Part shown: piece by piece, positions 50,114 through 60,900 of the stretch | How the letters are laid out: each line of letters starts with the position of its first letter | Position numbering within the stretch: position 1 is the stretch's first letter | Assembly: GCA_937625935.1 (NCBI GenBank) | Contig: OW569363.1 | Location: forward strand, 248,001 to 312,000 | Source: Tetramitus jugosus | Taxonomy: Eukaryota > Heterolobosea > Eutetramitea > Acrasida > Vahlkampfiidae | Direction of reading: 5' to 3' | Length of the DNA stretch: 64,000 bases | The notes under the pieces: generated by a model | Databases searched by the model: none | What the model saw: the letters and a program-made list of their open reading frames with translations, nothing else | Told to the model about the DNA's origin: nothing | Translations under genes and position numbers: made by a program

Positions 50114-52618
50114 TTAGTTTGGAACAAAGAGTTTTCTTCCACTGTATCTAAAGTTGTTCTCTTTCAAAATCTTCAACGATTCAACATAGGTCTTCTCCTG
50201 CAATCCAACTCTGTACCAATAATCTGCAAAAGAGCTTCTGTAGCTGTTGTACAGGAGCAACAATAGTTGATTAATGTCCAACTTGCAATGAGTACTCAAC
50301 TCGGAGAGCATGTGGGATCGTGTCTTCCTGTACAATGTGAGATCAAATGAGCACGGAGTCATAATAATACCCATCTCCAAATAGAGACCGACAATCTCTT
50401 CCTTGTTCTTCTTGGTCATAAATCCAGACTTCATACCCAAGAAGTACTTGAGTGTATCGTTGACACCAAACTCCACGGGGATTCGATTTCTGGCCATATA
50501 GTCCATAATTTGTCTCTCAGTATGAATGGCATAGCAACCAGACAATCGAGTTGCACCACAGTCACTAATGGCAGTAACAACAGATCTGGCCTCTCTGAAA
50601 CCAGATGTGATTGATACGTTGATCTGATGCTTCTTCAACAAGTTGAACACTTCAATCTCTTCACGAGAATACGACTCCTTGTCTGCATTCAATCCTGCAA
50701 ACGCAAAACCAACCACCTTGGTTCTGTACTCGATGACAAGCATTGCCATTTGTCTCATTTGTTCAATTCCGTCCTCCAAATTGTCCACTGATAGCACAAT
50801 GTTGCATCGAATCTTGTCGGCCGAGTATGGTGTATCACCGAGTTGCAACTCATCTCTCTTGGTCAAAATAATGTCCACTACTTGTCTCAATGATAGTCCT
50901 CTCTTGATGTGCAAGCTAGGTCTCACATACAACTCCAAGTACTTGACATTGTCCTTGACTGCATTCTCAAAAATGTCCTCCAGTCCTCTCTCTAGTTGCT
51001 CCTGTGTCTGCAACAACAGAGACATGGCTTGAATGCCTCGGATAATGGTTCTCTTGGTGTGTCTCTGATCCGGTTCCAATTGAATAAACTTTGCAAAGTG
51101 ATCCATGGTTTCAAATTCTTCGTCAATGTGATCCACATGCAACAATTCAAAATTGCTCACCACAAATGGATCATTCTTGGCAGTTTGTAGAATGGACCAC
51201 AGAGTCGCAATAGAAACACTACCATTGAATGTTGTGTTATTGTCGCACTTTGGCAACTGTTGAATGACTTGATTCCACTCTTCTACTCGATGCTCATACA
51301 AGCTCGCCAACGACTCATTGCCATCACTGTTGAGACCAACCAATTGAGATTGAATGTTGTTCTTGTTCGTATGATCATTGTTGTTATTGCCATTGCCTTC
51401 TTCACTCACATGAACACCACCATGCAAAACATCTCTCAATGCATCGGGCAATGGAGTAAATTTGAGACCAATGTTCAAATGACTTCTCACACAAGATAGT
51501 TCACTAATGTCATATCCCTCTCTCATCAGTACTTGCATGGTTTGATTCATGGCCTCCAATCTCACTCTCTGTCTCAGTGCATGATCAATGAACGATGATC
51601 GGAAACCATGGTCAATCATTCTCACAATGTCCTTGACACTGAAATCAAACAAGTTTTGAATCTTTTCATACTCTTGACTCAACGTCGTGCCACTCACAGT
51701 GACATTGTCCGTACAGGGCACAACGACCATGCCTCTGTCAAAGTATTGTCGAATCGGATGTTCGGCATACGAGTCAATGGCCTTTGTTTGCAAGTTGCTC
51801 GTCAAGCACACTTCGACTGCAATTCTCTTGTTGACTACAAACTGGACGAGTTGATCATTGTGGGCCATGCGAACACCGTGACCAATACGTTGTGCACCAC
51901 AGAATCGAATACTGTCATAGACACTGCGCCAATCACTGGCCTCACCTGAATGCAGTGTACAATTGATTAGTTTCTTGCGAATCAACTCAAATGCCTCCTT
52001 GTGAAGCTTGCTGGAGAAGCCAAACTCTGGACCGGCGAGATCGAAGCCGACGACACCACGTGACTTGTACCTCCATGCAATCTCTGCCAACGCCAATGAC
52101 ACTTCACTGCTCATTTGTCTCATGCCACACACAATGATTCGTGCAATCATGCCCTGCAATTTCAACTCGGCTACCATTTGACCTTCGCACACTGCTTCCA
52201 TGACCATGGCAAGCGATAGGCCATTCTGCACGTGGAGAATCGGACTGAATCGAACTTCAATATATCTCACACCGTCTCGATACGCATCTTCACACACTTC
52301 GTACATGATACGACTGATGGCTGCCTTGGTCTGCATGACACTCAACGAGATGCCAAACCCCTGTAGATACTGCTCCAGTGATTCACACTTTCCATCGTCC
52401 ACGGTGATCATTCGAGTCAGTTCATTGTGATCCATACTGGGCAGAGTGACTCCCTGTTGTTGAGCAAGGTCAATGATGGTGCTGACACGCACGCTGCCAT
52501 CCAAGTGACAGTGGAGCTCTGCTTTTGGTAATTGTTGAATGACGTGGAGTGGTAATTTTTGTTGTTTTTGTTGTTGTTTGATGGTTGTAGTTGTTGTTGT
52601 TGTTGTTGTTGTAGCCAT
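50114..52618 (-). CDS. Adenosine deaminase family protein: active-type domain fused to degenerate second copy
   Basis: 834 residues from ATG at 52618; a threonine/glutamine stretch precedes the fold. Domain 1 (about 25-375) has the full zinc/catalytic set of adenosine/AMP-type deaminases: HCHLDG (36-41), HSGEA, RIGHG and CTDN. Domain 2 (about 455-825) follows the same fold order. It starts LPKCDNNTTFNGSV where domain 1 has LPKAELHCHLDGSV. It lacks both N-terminal histidines, has TSGFREA for HSGEA, RLSGC for RIGHG and CSFD for CTDN. Domain 2 should therefore not bind zinc or deaminate. Likely purine salvage with an internal pseudoenzyme partner; ADA or ADAL-type substrate choice is not resolved. 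Single exon. Confidence 0.85.
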   Translation of the reverse strand: MATTTTTTTTTTIKQQQKQQKLPLHVIQQLPKAELHCHLDGSVRVSTIIDLAQQQGVTLPSMDHNELTRMITVDDGKCESLEQYLQGFGISLSVMQTKAAISRIMYEVCEDAYRDGVRYIEVRFSPILHVQNGLSLAMVMEAVCEGQMVAELKLQGMIARIIVCGMRQMSSEVSLALAEIAWRYKSRGVVGFDLAGPEFGFSSKLHKEAFELIRKKLINCTLHSGEASDWRSVYDSIRFCGAQRIGHGVRMAHNDQLVQFVVNKRIAVEVCLTSNLQTKAIDSYAEHPIRQYFDRGMVVVPCTDNVTVSGTTLSQEYEKIQNLFDFSVKDIVRMIDHGFRSSFIDHALRQRVRLEAMNQTMQVLMREGYDISELSCVRSHLNIGLKFTPLPDALRDVLHGGVHVSEEGNGNNNNDHTNKNNIQSQLVGLNSDGNESLASLYEHRVEEWNQVIQQLPKCDNNTTFNGSVSIATLWSILQTAKNDPFVVSNFELLHVDHIDEEFETMDHFAKFIQLEPDQRHTKRTIIRGIQAMSLLLQTQEQLERGLEDIFENAVKDNVKYLELYVRPSLHIKRGLSLRQVVDIILTKRDELQLGDTPYSADKIRCNIVLSVDNLEDGIEQMRQMAMLVIEYRTKVVGFAFAGLNADKESYSREEIEVFNLLKKHQINVSITSGFREARSVVTAISDCGATRLSGCYAIHTERQIMDYMARNRIPVEFGVNDTLKYFLGMKSGFMTKKNKEEIVGLYLEMGIIMTPCSFDLTLYRKTRSHMLSELSTHCKLDINQLLLLLYNSYRSSFADYWYRVGLQEKTYVESLKILKENNFRYSGRKLFVPN

Positions 52619-52804
52619 GGTTGAAAGTTGTGTTATCTCTGTGTGTTCGTGTGTAGTGGTGGTTGTGACTTCGTTTTTCCAACTCGAGAACTGCACTCAC
52701 GTGTGTGCCTGTCAGTCTTCCGAGAGTTGGGGGATGAACTTCGCGGAAAATCAATCAATTCGAACCAAGGGTCGCAACACGCGAATACCAATGAATATCA
52801 TCAT

Positions 52805-52810
52805 TTTATT
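52805..52810 (-). terminator. AATAAA overlapping the START-protein stop
   Basis: Minus strand GAA TAA A: the stop is part of the hexamer. Confidence 0.45.
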
Positions 52811-54005
52811 CTATTTCACTTGTTGTGATGACCTGTTGTTGTTGTTGTTGTGATTCCTCCACAGCTGCTGCTGTTGTTGTTGTCTCTAATGTGGATTCTT
52901 CCAGTGTTGTTTCCACTGGTTGTTGTTCTTGTTGTTCCTCTGCAACAGATTCCTGTTGTTCTTGTTGTTGTTCTTGCTGTTCTTGAACTGGTTCGACTGC
53001 TGGTTCTGAGCTCACAGTTGACTCTTGTTCCACAGGAGCAACAACATTAGCTGCAGTCGTAGGAGTAGTAGTAGTAGTCGTAGATACGACAGTTGACTTG
53101 TTTCTAGGTGGTTGATAATAGTTAATGTAGGTGAGACTGCTTGGATCTCTCTCCATTCTCATCTCTGATGCATGAATAATTTCTCTCTTGAATGCCTTTG
53201 GAATGAATTGAGTGGCCCAGTTCATAATATTGGCAGGCAACCATCCCTTGGGATCCAACTGAGTCACACACCAGTATTCCATCTTGTTGGCACCCAACGG
53301 TTTCATAATCATTCCCAAATACAGCACATCTGATCTCACGAGTCCACTATTGTTCAACTTGTTTGTTGTTGATGATGATTGCTGAATGAGTTCATTGGCC
53401 AATTCATCATCAATGCTCTTTGATAGCCAATAACAAGTGTTGGTGCTCTTGTCCCAGTACTCTGCAGTCAGTGTGATGCATTCTCGATCAGACATGACAC
53501 TGCCCACCTTTTTAATCATTTGTTCAATGACTTGATACTCTATGCCATGTGGTTCATTCTGCACGTGGATAATCTTGAGAATCTTTCTACCACCATCTCT
53601 CTTGTCCCACTCCAATCTCCTGACATAATCTCTGCTCACATCATAAAACAGTGAAGTGGACATGGGTAGTTGACAAGTGTACTTGTGACGCAGGAATTGA
53701 CTAGTGGCTGATTTGATGCAATCCACTTGTTGTTCACTGCTGTTGTTGTTGTTGTTGTAGGTACCTGATCCTTCTCCCTTGGATTTCACCCATAGTTGAT
53801 AACCAAACTTTTCATCATTCTTCAACAGTTTGTACTCGTGAGTGTTGTTGTTGTTGTTGTTTGTGGTGGTGGTAGGGTCCAGAGTCGGTGCATCAATTTC
53901 GCGTTTAAACTTTTCAAAGTCTTCAATGGTGAATAGTTTGATGCCCTTTGGCACAGTGGTCGTAATGAGTGATTCAATATCAGACGATGCAATGAATTTG
54001 GCCAT
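52806..54005 (-). CDS. START-domain lipid-binding protein with glutamine-rich tail
   Basis: 399 residues, start MAKFIASSD at 54005. Residues about 60-295 form a START (StAR-related lipid transfer) domain: FGYQLWVKSKGEGSGTY, CIKSATSQFLRHKYTCQLPM, FYDVSRDYVRRLEWDKR, HVQNEPHGIEYQVIEQM, KMEYWCVTQLDPKGWLPANIMNW. The C-terminal about 90 residues are T, Q, E and V rich. No transmembrane segment. The family binds lipids such as phosphatidylcholine or ceramide in a closed pocket; the ligand cannot be told from sequence. The stop lies inside AATAAA. Confidence 0.85.
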   Translation of the reverse strand: MAKFIASSDIESLITTTVPKGIKLFTIEDFEKFKREIDAPTLDPTTTTNNNNNNTHEYKLLKNDEKFGYQLWVKSKGEGSGTYNNNNNSSEQQVDCIKSATSQFLRHKYTCQLPMSTSLFYDVSRDYVRRLEWDKRDGGRKILKIIHVQNEPHGIEYQVIEQMIKKVGSVMSDRECITLTAEYWDKSTNTCYWLSKSIDDELANELIQQSSSTTNKLNNSGLVRSDVLYLGMIMKPLGANKMEYWCVTQLDPKGWLPANIMNWATQFIPKAFKREIIHASEMRMERDPSSLTYINYYQPPRNKSTVVSTTTTTTPTTAANVVAPVEQESTVSSEPAVEPVQEQQEQQQEQQESVAEEQQEQQPVETTLEESTLETTTTAAAVEESQQQQQQVITTSEIE

Positions 54006-54326
54006 GTTGTGTGTGTGAATTGGTTGTTTTTTCAAGAGTTGGTCCAACATACACACGGAAACAACACCTTGCAGCAGAGCTCACAATCAAAGTGTGAAAG
54101 AGATTCTCGTACGGGCAATCATAGAGTCTTCGAAACTGAAGGGCTGCGCTCAGTTTATCCGTAGCGCGCCTCATGCTGAAATTCCTTGCAATTATTCCGA
54201 GTTATCACAACAGCCCAAACACGACACATGTACAAAAGGAGAAAATGATAAGTGGAGAGGGAATTGGGTTGGACCTAGAATTCCCAGGTCAATTCCCAAT
54301 TCATGCAATACAATTGAGTTTCATGT
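54006..54326. other. Spacer upstream of the START gene
   Basis: 321 bp between START (starting at 54005) and the USP stop at 54327. It must hold the START promoter and the USP 3' end. A small repeat (aattcccaggtcaattcccaa) occurs near 54279-54300. Nothing else is seen. Confidence 0.4.
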
Positions 54327-56330
54327 TTAGTGAAGTGAGGAGTTCTTGAATTGATAGAATAAGACATAGCATGTCGCCTGTTTCGATGCATCCTCTAAAA
54401 CATCCTTCTCTGTGAGCGATTGCACAGAGTGATCATCGTATTCGAACCACGTGGGTTTTGCTGTTGAGTCCTGAGACATCTGTTGTTGTTCCTTGTCAGT
54501 GATGCTTTGGTTGTATCCAAATGAGTTGACATGCGTAAAGTAATGACCTTGTTCCTTTGTTCTTCCCTTGTGATGAATAATGCTCATCAGTTCATAATGA
54601 AATGATGAATCACTCTCATTGTTCTTGCTGTTCGTTTTGTTTGCACTGGGCTTTAGACTGTGATGATCATTGTCACTATCACCACTATCAATTAATATCG
54701 CATCTGAATCAGGTGATTTCTTGTGTTGGTGGTCCGATGTCGATGATGGAGTGACATGATGAGCTACAATTGGCAGTAGAGTTGGCTGTGCTGGTGGTGC
54801 CACATCTCGCTCACACAACCCATCACCTATATTCAATTGTTTGGATATGATGACTCTTCTGGGATTCTTGACGACACGAGAGGCATTAACATTCTGATGA
54901 GTAAATCGATTGACATGAATACAAAAGATGCGAGGCAGAGAGTCCATTCGTTTCGTTCGAATCATTTGCGTCTTCTTCTTACACTTGTTACACTTGACAT
55001 CATCGATCCTCTCCTCTGTGAACCAATGATTAAACAAGTCTTGTATGCTATGGGTCGGTGCCTTACCAATTGAGCGACTTGATGATCTCGTTGCTCTCTT
55101 GGCACTGTTCAACCCGTTTGACCGTTTCGTTGCTTCTTCCTCCTCCTCCTCCATTGGAAAATGAACAGTCATGACAGGAAAGCACTCAGTGTTCTTGTTT
55201 GTAGAGTGACATGCACTACACTTGTCATACAGCGTAATGTATGTTTCAAAATTTTGTTGAATGGGATCGTTTGACGATGACTCTTCATTCTCATCACCTT
55301 CATCCTTCTCATTTTCTTGCTGTTGTTCTTGTTGACACTCGTCTTGAATGCACGAGAGAAGTGTCACGAGAAATTCATGAGCATCTTCTTGATCGTGTCC
55401 CTCAAACATGTTGGTCTTCTCAGACAACAACTGCTTCAAGTCAGATGGATTGATTGATTCTTCCGATTTCTTAAACAATTGATACAGTCGTGCAATACAG
55501 TCAACTACATTCTGATCATGATGACTATTGTTCTTCTTGTGATTCAATTGATTGGATGTTTGTGTGAAACTAGGGGAGAGGAATGGTTCGAGATGGAACA
55601 GTGCAGTCAAAACAGCACCCATGTAACAAGTGTTGCCAATGTTTTCAAATCCATGAAACTTGTGGTTGCCTCTCGTTCGTTTTCTACTGCTGCTGCTACC
55701 ACCATTACCACCATTACCACTACTGCTACTATTGCTTCTGGTTGTTCTCCTTGTGATCACTTCATGATCACTACCACTGCTACTACTATCATTTCGACTA
55801 TCACTGCTACTGTTTTGTGTTTTTCTGCGTTTTCGCCTAGTCGTGCTCAATGATTTTGTTTCTCTGCGTTTTCGACTCGTAGTGCCACCTCCTGAATTCA
55901 AACTCTTCTGCTTATTGCTCATGAGCTGCTTCTGTTGCTTCTTCTTCTTCTTCTTCTTCTTACTAGTCGTACTGTCATCGTCATTGTTATCATCATCATC
56001 ATCATCATCATCATCACAGAATGAAGAGGATGATGAATCTTGAGAGAATTGATAATCAGAGTCATTTGTGTCCTCTACATTGTTGTCATTGTCTGATGAT
56101 GATTGGTGTAAATACACTGTGGTGGTGGTTGTTGTTGTTGTTGCTCTCTTATTCGATGCACCACGACGTAAAGTAGTCGTAGCATTATGACTAGCATTAC
56201 TATTATTATTATTATTATTATTATTACGACTACGAGTCATAGATGGTGTTGATGATGATGGAATGTGTTGCAATATACAATCTTCATTGTCACTTCCACT
56301 GCTCAACCAACCATGATTGTTATGATTCAT
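54327..56330 (-). CDS. Ubiquitin carboxyl-terminal hydrolase (USP family)
   Basis: Cysteine protease that removes ubiquitin. 667 residues, start ATG at 56330. The first about 220 residues are disordered: N, D, S and K runs, including an eight-lysine stretch. The USP fold starts with FENIGNTCYMGAVLTALFHL, where C is the nucleophile (near 233). It continues with GHDQEDAHEFLVTLLSCIQDE, a CXXC zinc pair (CSAC / CNKC), the IHVNRFTHQNV strand, and the histidine box HHKGRTKEQGHYFTHV (near 597). The final WFEYDDHSV leads to ATCYVLFYQ. The catalytic residues seem complete. Layout is closest to USPs of the USP37/USP1-like type, but assignment to one orthologue is not made. Confidence 0.9.
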   Translation of the reverse strand: MNHNNHGWLSSGSDNEDCILQHIPSSSTPSMTRSRNNNNNNNNSNASHNATTTLRRGASNKRATTTTTTTTVYLHQSSSDNDNNVEDTNDSDYQFSQDSSSSSFCDDDDDDDDDNNDDDSTTSKKKKKKKKQQKQLMSNKQKSLNSGGGTTSRKRRETKSLSTTRRKRRKTQNSSSDSRNDSSSSGSDHEVITRRTTRSNSSSSGNGGNGGSSSSRKRTRGNHKFHGFENIGNTCYMGAVLTALFHLEPFLSPSFTQTSNQLNHKKNNSHHDQNVVDCIARLYQLFKKSEESINPSDLKQLLSEKTNMFEGHDQEDAHEFLVTLLSCIQDECQQEQQQENEKDEGDENEESSSNDPIQQNFETYITLYDKCSACHSTNKNTECFPVMTVHFPMEEEEEEATKRSNGLNSAKRATRSSSRSIGKAPTHSIQDLFNHWFTEERIDDVKCNKCKKKTQMIRTKRMDSLPRIFCIHVNRFTHQNVNASRVVKNPRRVIISKQLNIGDGLCERDVAPPAQPTLLPIVAHHVTPSSTSDHQHKKSPDSDAILIDSGDSDNDHHSLKPSANKTNSKNNESDSSFHYELMSIIHHKGRTKEQGHYFTHVNSFGYNQSITDKEQQQMSQDSTAKPTWFEYDDHSVQSLTEKDVLEDASKQATCYVLFYQFKNSSLH
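56200..56226 (-). repeat. (ATT)n microsatellite coding for polyasparagine in USP
   Basis: Nine near-perfect ATT units on the + strand, read as AAT (Asn) codons in the minus-strand gene. Confidence 0.9.
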
Positions 56331-56532
56331 TCGGGAGAGCTTAATTGATCTCACACAACAACAAAACAACTAGGAGAAAAAAGACCCAAACTGTTGCAGT
56401 AAGAAGGTGATCTGGCAAGTTGTGGTGGGTGAGATCTTTTTTTTTTCGGGCGAATTCAAATTTGATCAATTTATTTCCAGAGAATCTGGGAACAACTCGA
56501 GGATGGTGCTGCCAAACCAATGGGTTGTCACA

Positions 56533-59500
56533 TCATTGGTCGTTCGGGTTCTCAAGCATGGCAAAACGAATCTTGTTGTACTTCTTTTTGCTGAGTCTGA
56601 GCTTGTTGAATCTCTTTTCTTCTTCTGTATTGTGCATATTCTGTATCACTGTCCGTATTCTTCTCTTGACCACACCCATGATGATTTTCTTTCCAACGCC
56701 TGCAATGGCAAATCGTTCAAACAGATAGGATAGAATCAAGTGAAGCACCGCATAGATTACTATCTCAATTTTCCATGCAAGTGGTATCACTCGTAACTCT
56801 AACCAGTAGTTTGTATACTTGTCTGGGAAGAAGATAATGTACGCCTGAAGAGCGAGGAGAATTGCCAGGACACAGCAGAAGATCTTGTTGTGATACAATG
56901 CTTTCTTGAACGGTCTCGATATCGAATATGCGAACGCCATGTTATATGTCACAAAAGTAGAGATGATGAACATGGATGTCGTTTCAAAGCAAACAATATT
57001 ATCTGTTGCTGAGGGCTGAGCATCCAGAGGAGTGAACCACGATTGTCTTCTCAGCCGTATCAATGTCAACGCCATGAACAAGATTGACAATCCCATCTGA
57101 ACAAACAAAGATGTGTACACTAGAGGATTGAGTAAACTACCCGATGGTCGCACACTGCCAAGTCGATTCGAAGCCGCTGTTTTCGATATCAGAAACACAA
57201 TGGGTAGAATGACGACCAAATCCACAAATAAGAGCTATAGTAAGGTGTTAGTGCATGAATCATAAGAAATGAAATGATGACATCTCACATACTTGATAGT
57301 TTCCCAGTGTTGTATTGATATCATACAGCATGATAATGGCGAAAAATTGAATGAGTGAGTAGCAGGCCATAAACTTGAACATTTGGAAACTTGTCGCAAG
57401 AGAGGCTCGACCTTCTTTGATCACAGTCGGAACACAGCTGATTGTTGGATTGAGTGAGGTAAACGGAGCAGCAATGGATGCCTCGGCCTGAGAGAGGGAA
57501 ACACCAATGTGACTTGCCTTGAGTGAGGCAGTATCATTAGCTCCATCGCCACAGAATCCAACAAAATAATCAATCTTTTGTAGTTCCTCGGATAAAGCGC
57601 GCTTCTGGTCAGGTGACATTCTCGAGTAAACCTTGCACAGGCAAAGTAATCGATGGAAGAGAGGAGGATTAATCATGTCGTTAGAAGATGGTTCGTGTCT
57701 CTTGTGATCAGAAAAGAGCCTCTCGAACGCAGTTCCGGTAATTGCTAAATCATAGGACTGTCCACTGTTTGTCATAGGTTTCAACAAGTAAGGATCAAGC
57801 TCTGCTTCTGATTCGATATCCTTCCAGCGAACTTCATCATTCACCACATCACCCAAATAAACAACACTATCCGGTCGAATAATACCACTTTGACGTGCAA
57901 CATAGGCTGCTGTGAGTGAATTATCACCTGTTACCATGATATTCTCAATTGCTGCATTTGATAGAATCTCAATTGTTGGAGGAGTATCATCCTTCATCTT
58001 ATTCTGCATAATGATGAATCCTAGAAATATCAAGTCACTTTCCACAGAACTTCGCGGTAATAGTTGCAAATCTTCGATTGTTGATGATTGATCGATGGGC
58101 TTGTATGCGCACGCGAGCACACGGAAACCCTTGTAGGCATATTCAAACAGACATTGATCGAAATTGTGAGGGATGGAGTCAGAAGTACATAGCGGCTTCA
58201 AATGCTCAGGACTTCCCTTGACTACACCATACGTGTATCCATGTTGCATATTCTTCAGAATGACCGACATTCGCTTTAAATCACTCGAAAACTCATATCT
58301 CTTAATAATAGAAATCTCGGTGCTGCTGACTGCGGTGTTCGCGAAGTGAGTATCGTTCTTAGGTCTAACAATAGCTAATACACCATGATGATGGGATTGT
58401 TCTGGCTCGATCAATTCCCATTGCGTACAATCAAAGATAGAATGCTCCAACGGATCTCCCACCATCTTACCTGATGAATAGGCCAAACTATGACATGCTG
58501 TCATACAATAAGTGAATATACTCGAACTGCTATCTTCCAAAACACTGGTTGACTCTCCAACAAATGAAGAAATCGCATCGCAGTCTATGAATTCCAAGAA
58601 ATGCGCATTGTCTACGATCCTAATTCCATGTAGTTCTAATCCATCTTCTGTCAACGTACCAGTCTTATCAAAACACATGCAATTCACTTTTCCAGCCACA
58701 TTCACTCTCGAAGGACTAATCGTATAAATATTCTTCTTTTTTAGGCGGGCAATGGCGAGAGCCGTACCAACAGTAATTGCCACGGGCAATGCTGGTGGGA
58801 CAGCAATGGTAACCAAATTCAATCCTCGAAGCAAAATTTCTCCAAACGGAATACCCATGAACATGTATCGCACGGAAGAATAAACCATACCTAGACCAGA
58901 GATGATAAACAAGAGTCCAATGAATTTGAACGAGTCCCTATAGTATTTGAATTCACTTGGTCTGGGATACAAGATAGAAAGGATAAGTTTTCCTTTGGCT
59001 GTGTCGAAACCAGTTCTCACGCACACACCAAGTGGTTTCTCATTGCCTCTCGTTTTTGTCTGAAGTACATGAGTGCCAGAAAAGAGCGTCATTCCCTTGT
59101 GTTTGTCCATTGAATACAACTCTCCATTACCGCCGTCTTTGGGCAAAGCACTCTTCACAACAGGAATCGACTCTCCAGTCAACATACTCTCATTCATAAT
59201 GCACTCACCACTCAACAATAGAACATCACAGGGCAATAACATGTCATCTTCAATCTCGATCACATCACCAGGCACTAAACAATCAGAGTCTACTCTTTCA
59301 CAACTCTGGTTGTAGTATCTGTTGACATCACACGAGTGCCTTGCCATGTTCCTCAAATTAACCAAATTCCGTCTCGTTTCAATCAAACTCATCAGTGCAG
59401 ACAATGTAGAAGAGATCAATATGACACCAGAGTACAAGTAATAGTCTGAAAAGCACCACACAATAATACTAAACACTTGAAAGATGTAAAACGGGTGAAG

Positions 59501-60520
59501 CACTTCATCGAGCAACAAACTGATTGCACCCTTGACTTGAACGTTGACACCATTGCTGCCAAACAAACTCTTTCGTATCATTCGTGTCTCCACGTTGACT
59601 CCATTGGACATGTGTTTGTGTATATGAGAGAATGGATGTGCCGAATGAAAGGAAACACGAACAAAATCATCCATGGATTCATCGTACACAAAACACGCGT
59701 GCCTATAATAAAATGCATGCAACTGTGCCGTGTGAGTAGCGTTCGATTGCTTGTACACTCCACTTGTATCATCATCATCATCAGCATCATTATTCTTCTT
59801 CTTATTATTCTTATTATTAGAATCCACTGCTACTACCACTTGAATATTCTCAATGTAGGATATCGTGTCTGTTTGGGAGAGAGTAGAGCGAGAGAGCATG
59901 GCCGTAGCGTTCTTCTTATCGGATTTTACATGAGTCAATCGGAGCATCACAAATGGAAACCAGTGACACAACAGAGGCAACACACCCAATGACACGACAC
60001 ACAAGATGAAGAACAAGGCTGTCATCCAATAACTTTTGCGATAAGGGAGACAATAATCAACAGTCTAAACAATCAATCAATTAATCAATCAAACAACCAT
60101 ATAACACACAGACAACAACAAAAAACACATGAGATGACAGGAATGAGAACGAGCGATTGATTGAGAAAATGTGTGAATACAACCCAAACAAAACAATAGG
60201 GATGATCATACATGAATCTGATCCAAGTCTGATTCTTCCATCATGTTCGTTGTCTGATGATTGTTAACATGATGAATCGTGGTCATTAACAAATTTCTCC
60301 TAGTTGTATATGTATCAAGTATCATATCAATGATGGATGATGATGATGATGATGATGGTGACAACAATGACTCAGTGTTGTGATGATGTTGTTGCAGTTG
60401 TTGTTGTTCATAACAGTTGTATTTCATTGGGTCATCTTCATCACTGTGGATGATGAGTGATGAGACATCAGTGTCCTTGTTTGTTTGGCTGCTACTACGA
60501 CTATTGTGAAGGATCGTCAT
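56533..60520 (-). CDS. P5B-type ATPase (ATP13A-like), three exons
   Basis: A transmembrane pump of endo-lysosomal membranes; animal P5B pumps (ATP13A2) export polyamines. Exons are complement 60520-60212, 60064-57293 and 57234-56533; product about 1260 residues. Exon 1 encodes a low-complexity cytosolic N-terminus. Splicing creates YCLPYRKSYWMTALFF, the usual entry to the first membrane helices. Signatures are MLTGESIPVVKSALP, the M4 motif VPPALP (P5B rather than P5A PPELP), CFDKTGTLTEDGLEL (near 567), FGFCGDGANDTASLKASHIGVSLS-type hinge, and six C-terminal membrane helices completed by the last exon. Substrate here is inferred from family. Divergent from the SAM-RBR gene. Confidence 0.9.
57235..57292 (-). 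other. Intron 2 of P5B-ATPase gene
   Basis: 58 bp, donor GTATGT after TAT CAA, acceptor CTATAG before CTC TTA. It joins LGNYQ to LLFVDLVV in frame inside a membrane helix region. The shortest intron in the window. Confidence 0.9.
60065..60211 (-). other. Intron 1 of P5B-ATPase gene
   Basis: 147 bp, donor GTATGA after ATT CAT, acceptor TGTTTAG before ACT GTT. It adds 13 residues (TVDYCLPYRKSYW) before the ATG at 60025 that would otherwise look like a start. Confidence 0.85.
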
Positions 60521-60900
60521 GATGATCACACGCACTAGGAATGATGACTGTGATAAACAACTTTGAGCTTATTCTGTGTAAAATGTCAGTGCGCGAGTGT
60601 TGTCGCTCGTTTTTTTCAATTTGCTTCAGAAGATTCTTGAGAGAAGAAATTCCCATCATCTGTTCTTTCGATGCATCGAAGAGACAATATCATGATGAAC
60701 TTGCCTCATCATGCACAAAGAACTCTAAATATGTTGAGCGATCTGTTTTACTCCCTGGTGCTGATCTACAGCAAAATAGGACCAAATAAAAAATCAGGAC
60801 CTACCGAGGTTTCCAGCAAAAACTGGAGTCATGCGCCGAGAAGGCCGTTCCCAGTTTTCTCTCCCTCCAACAACAATAACAATAACAAACACAGAAATAA
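60521..60900. promoter_or_regulatory. Divergent spacer, P5B-ATPase (-) and SAM-RBR ligase (+)
   Basis: 380 bp presumed bidirectional promoter. The + side ends in a CAACAATAACAATAACAAACA-type leader directly before the ATG at 60901. Short open frames inside have no support. Confidence 0.45.

Noticed and set aside
57260-60025. P5B-ATPase starting at ATG 60025 as a single-exon gene
   Set aside because: Lacks the N-terminal entry segment and the last membrane helices; introns with GTATG donors on both sides complete the protein.
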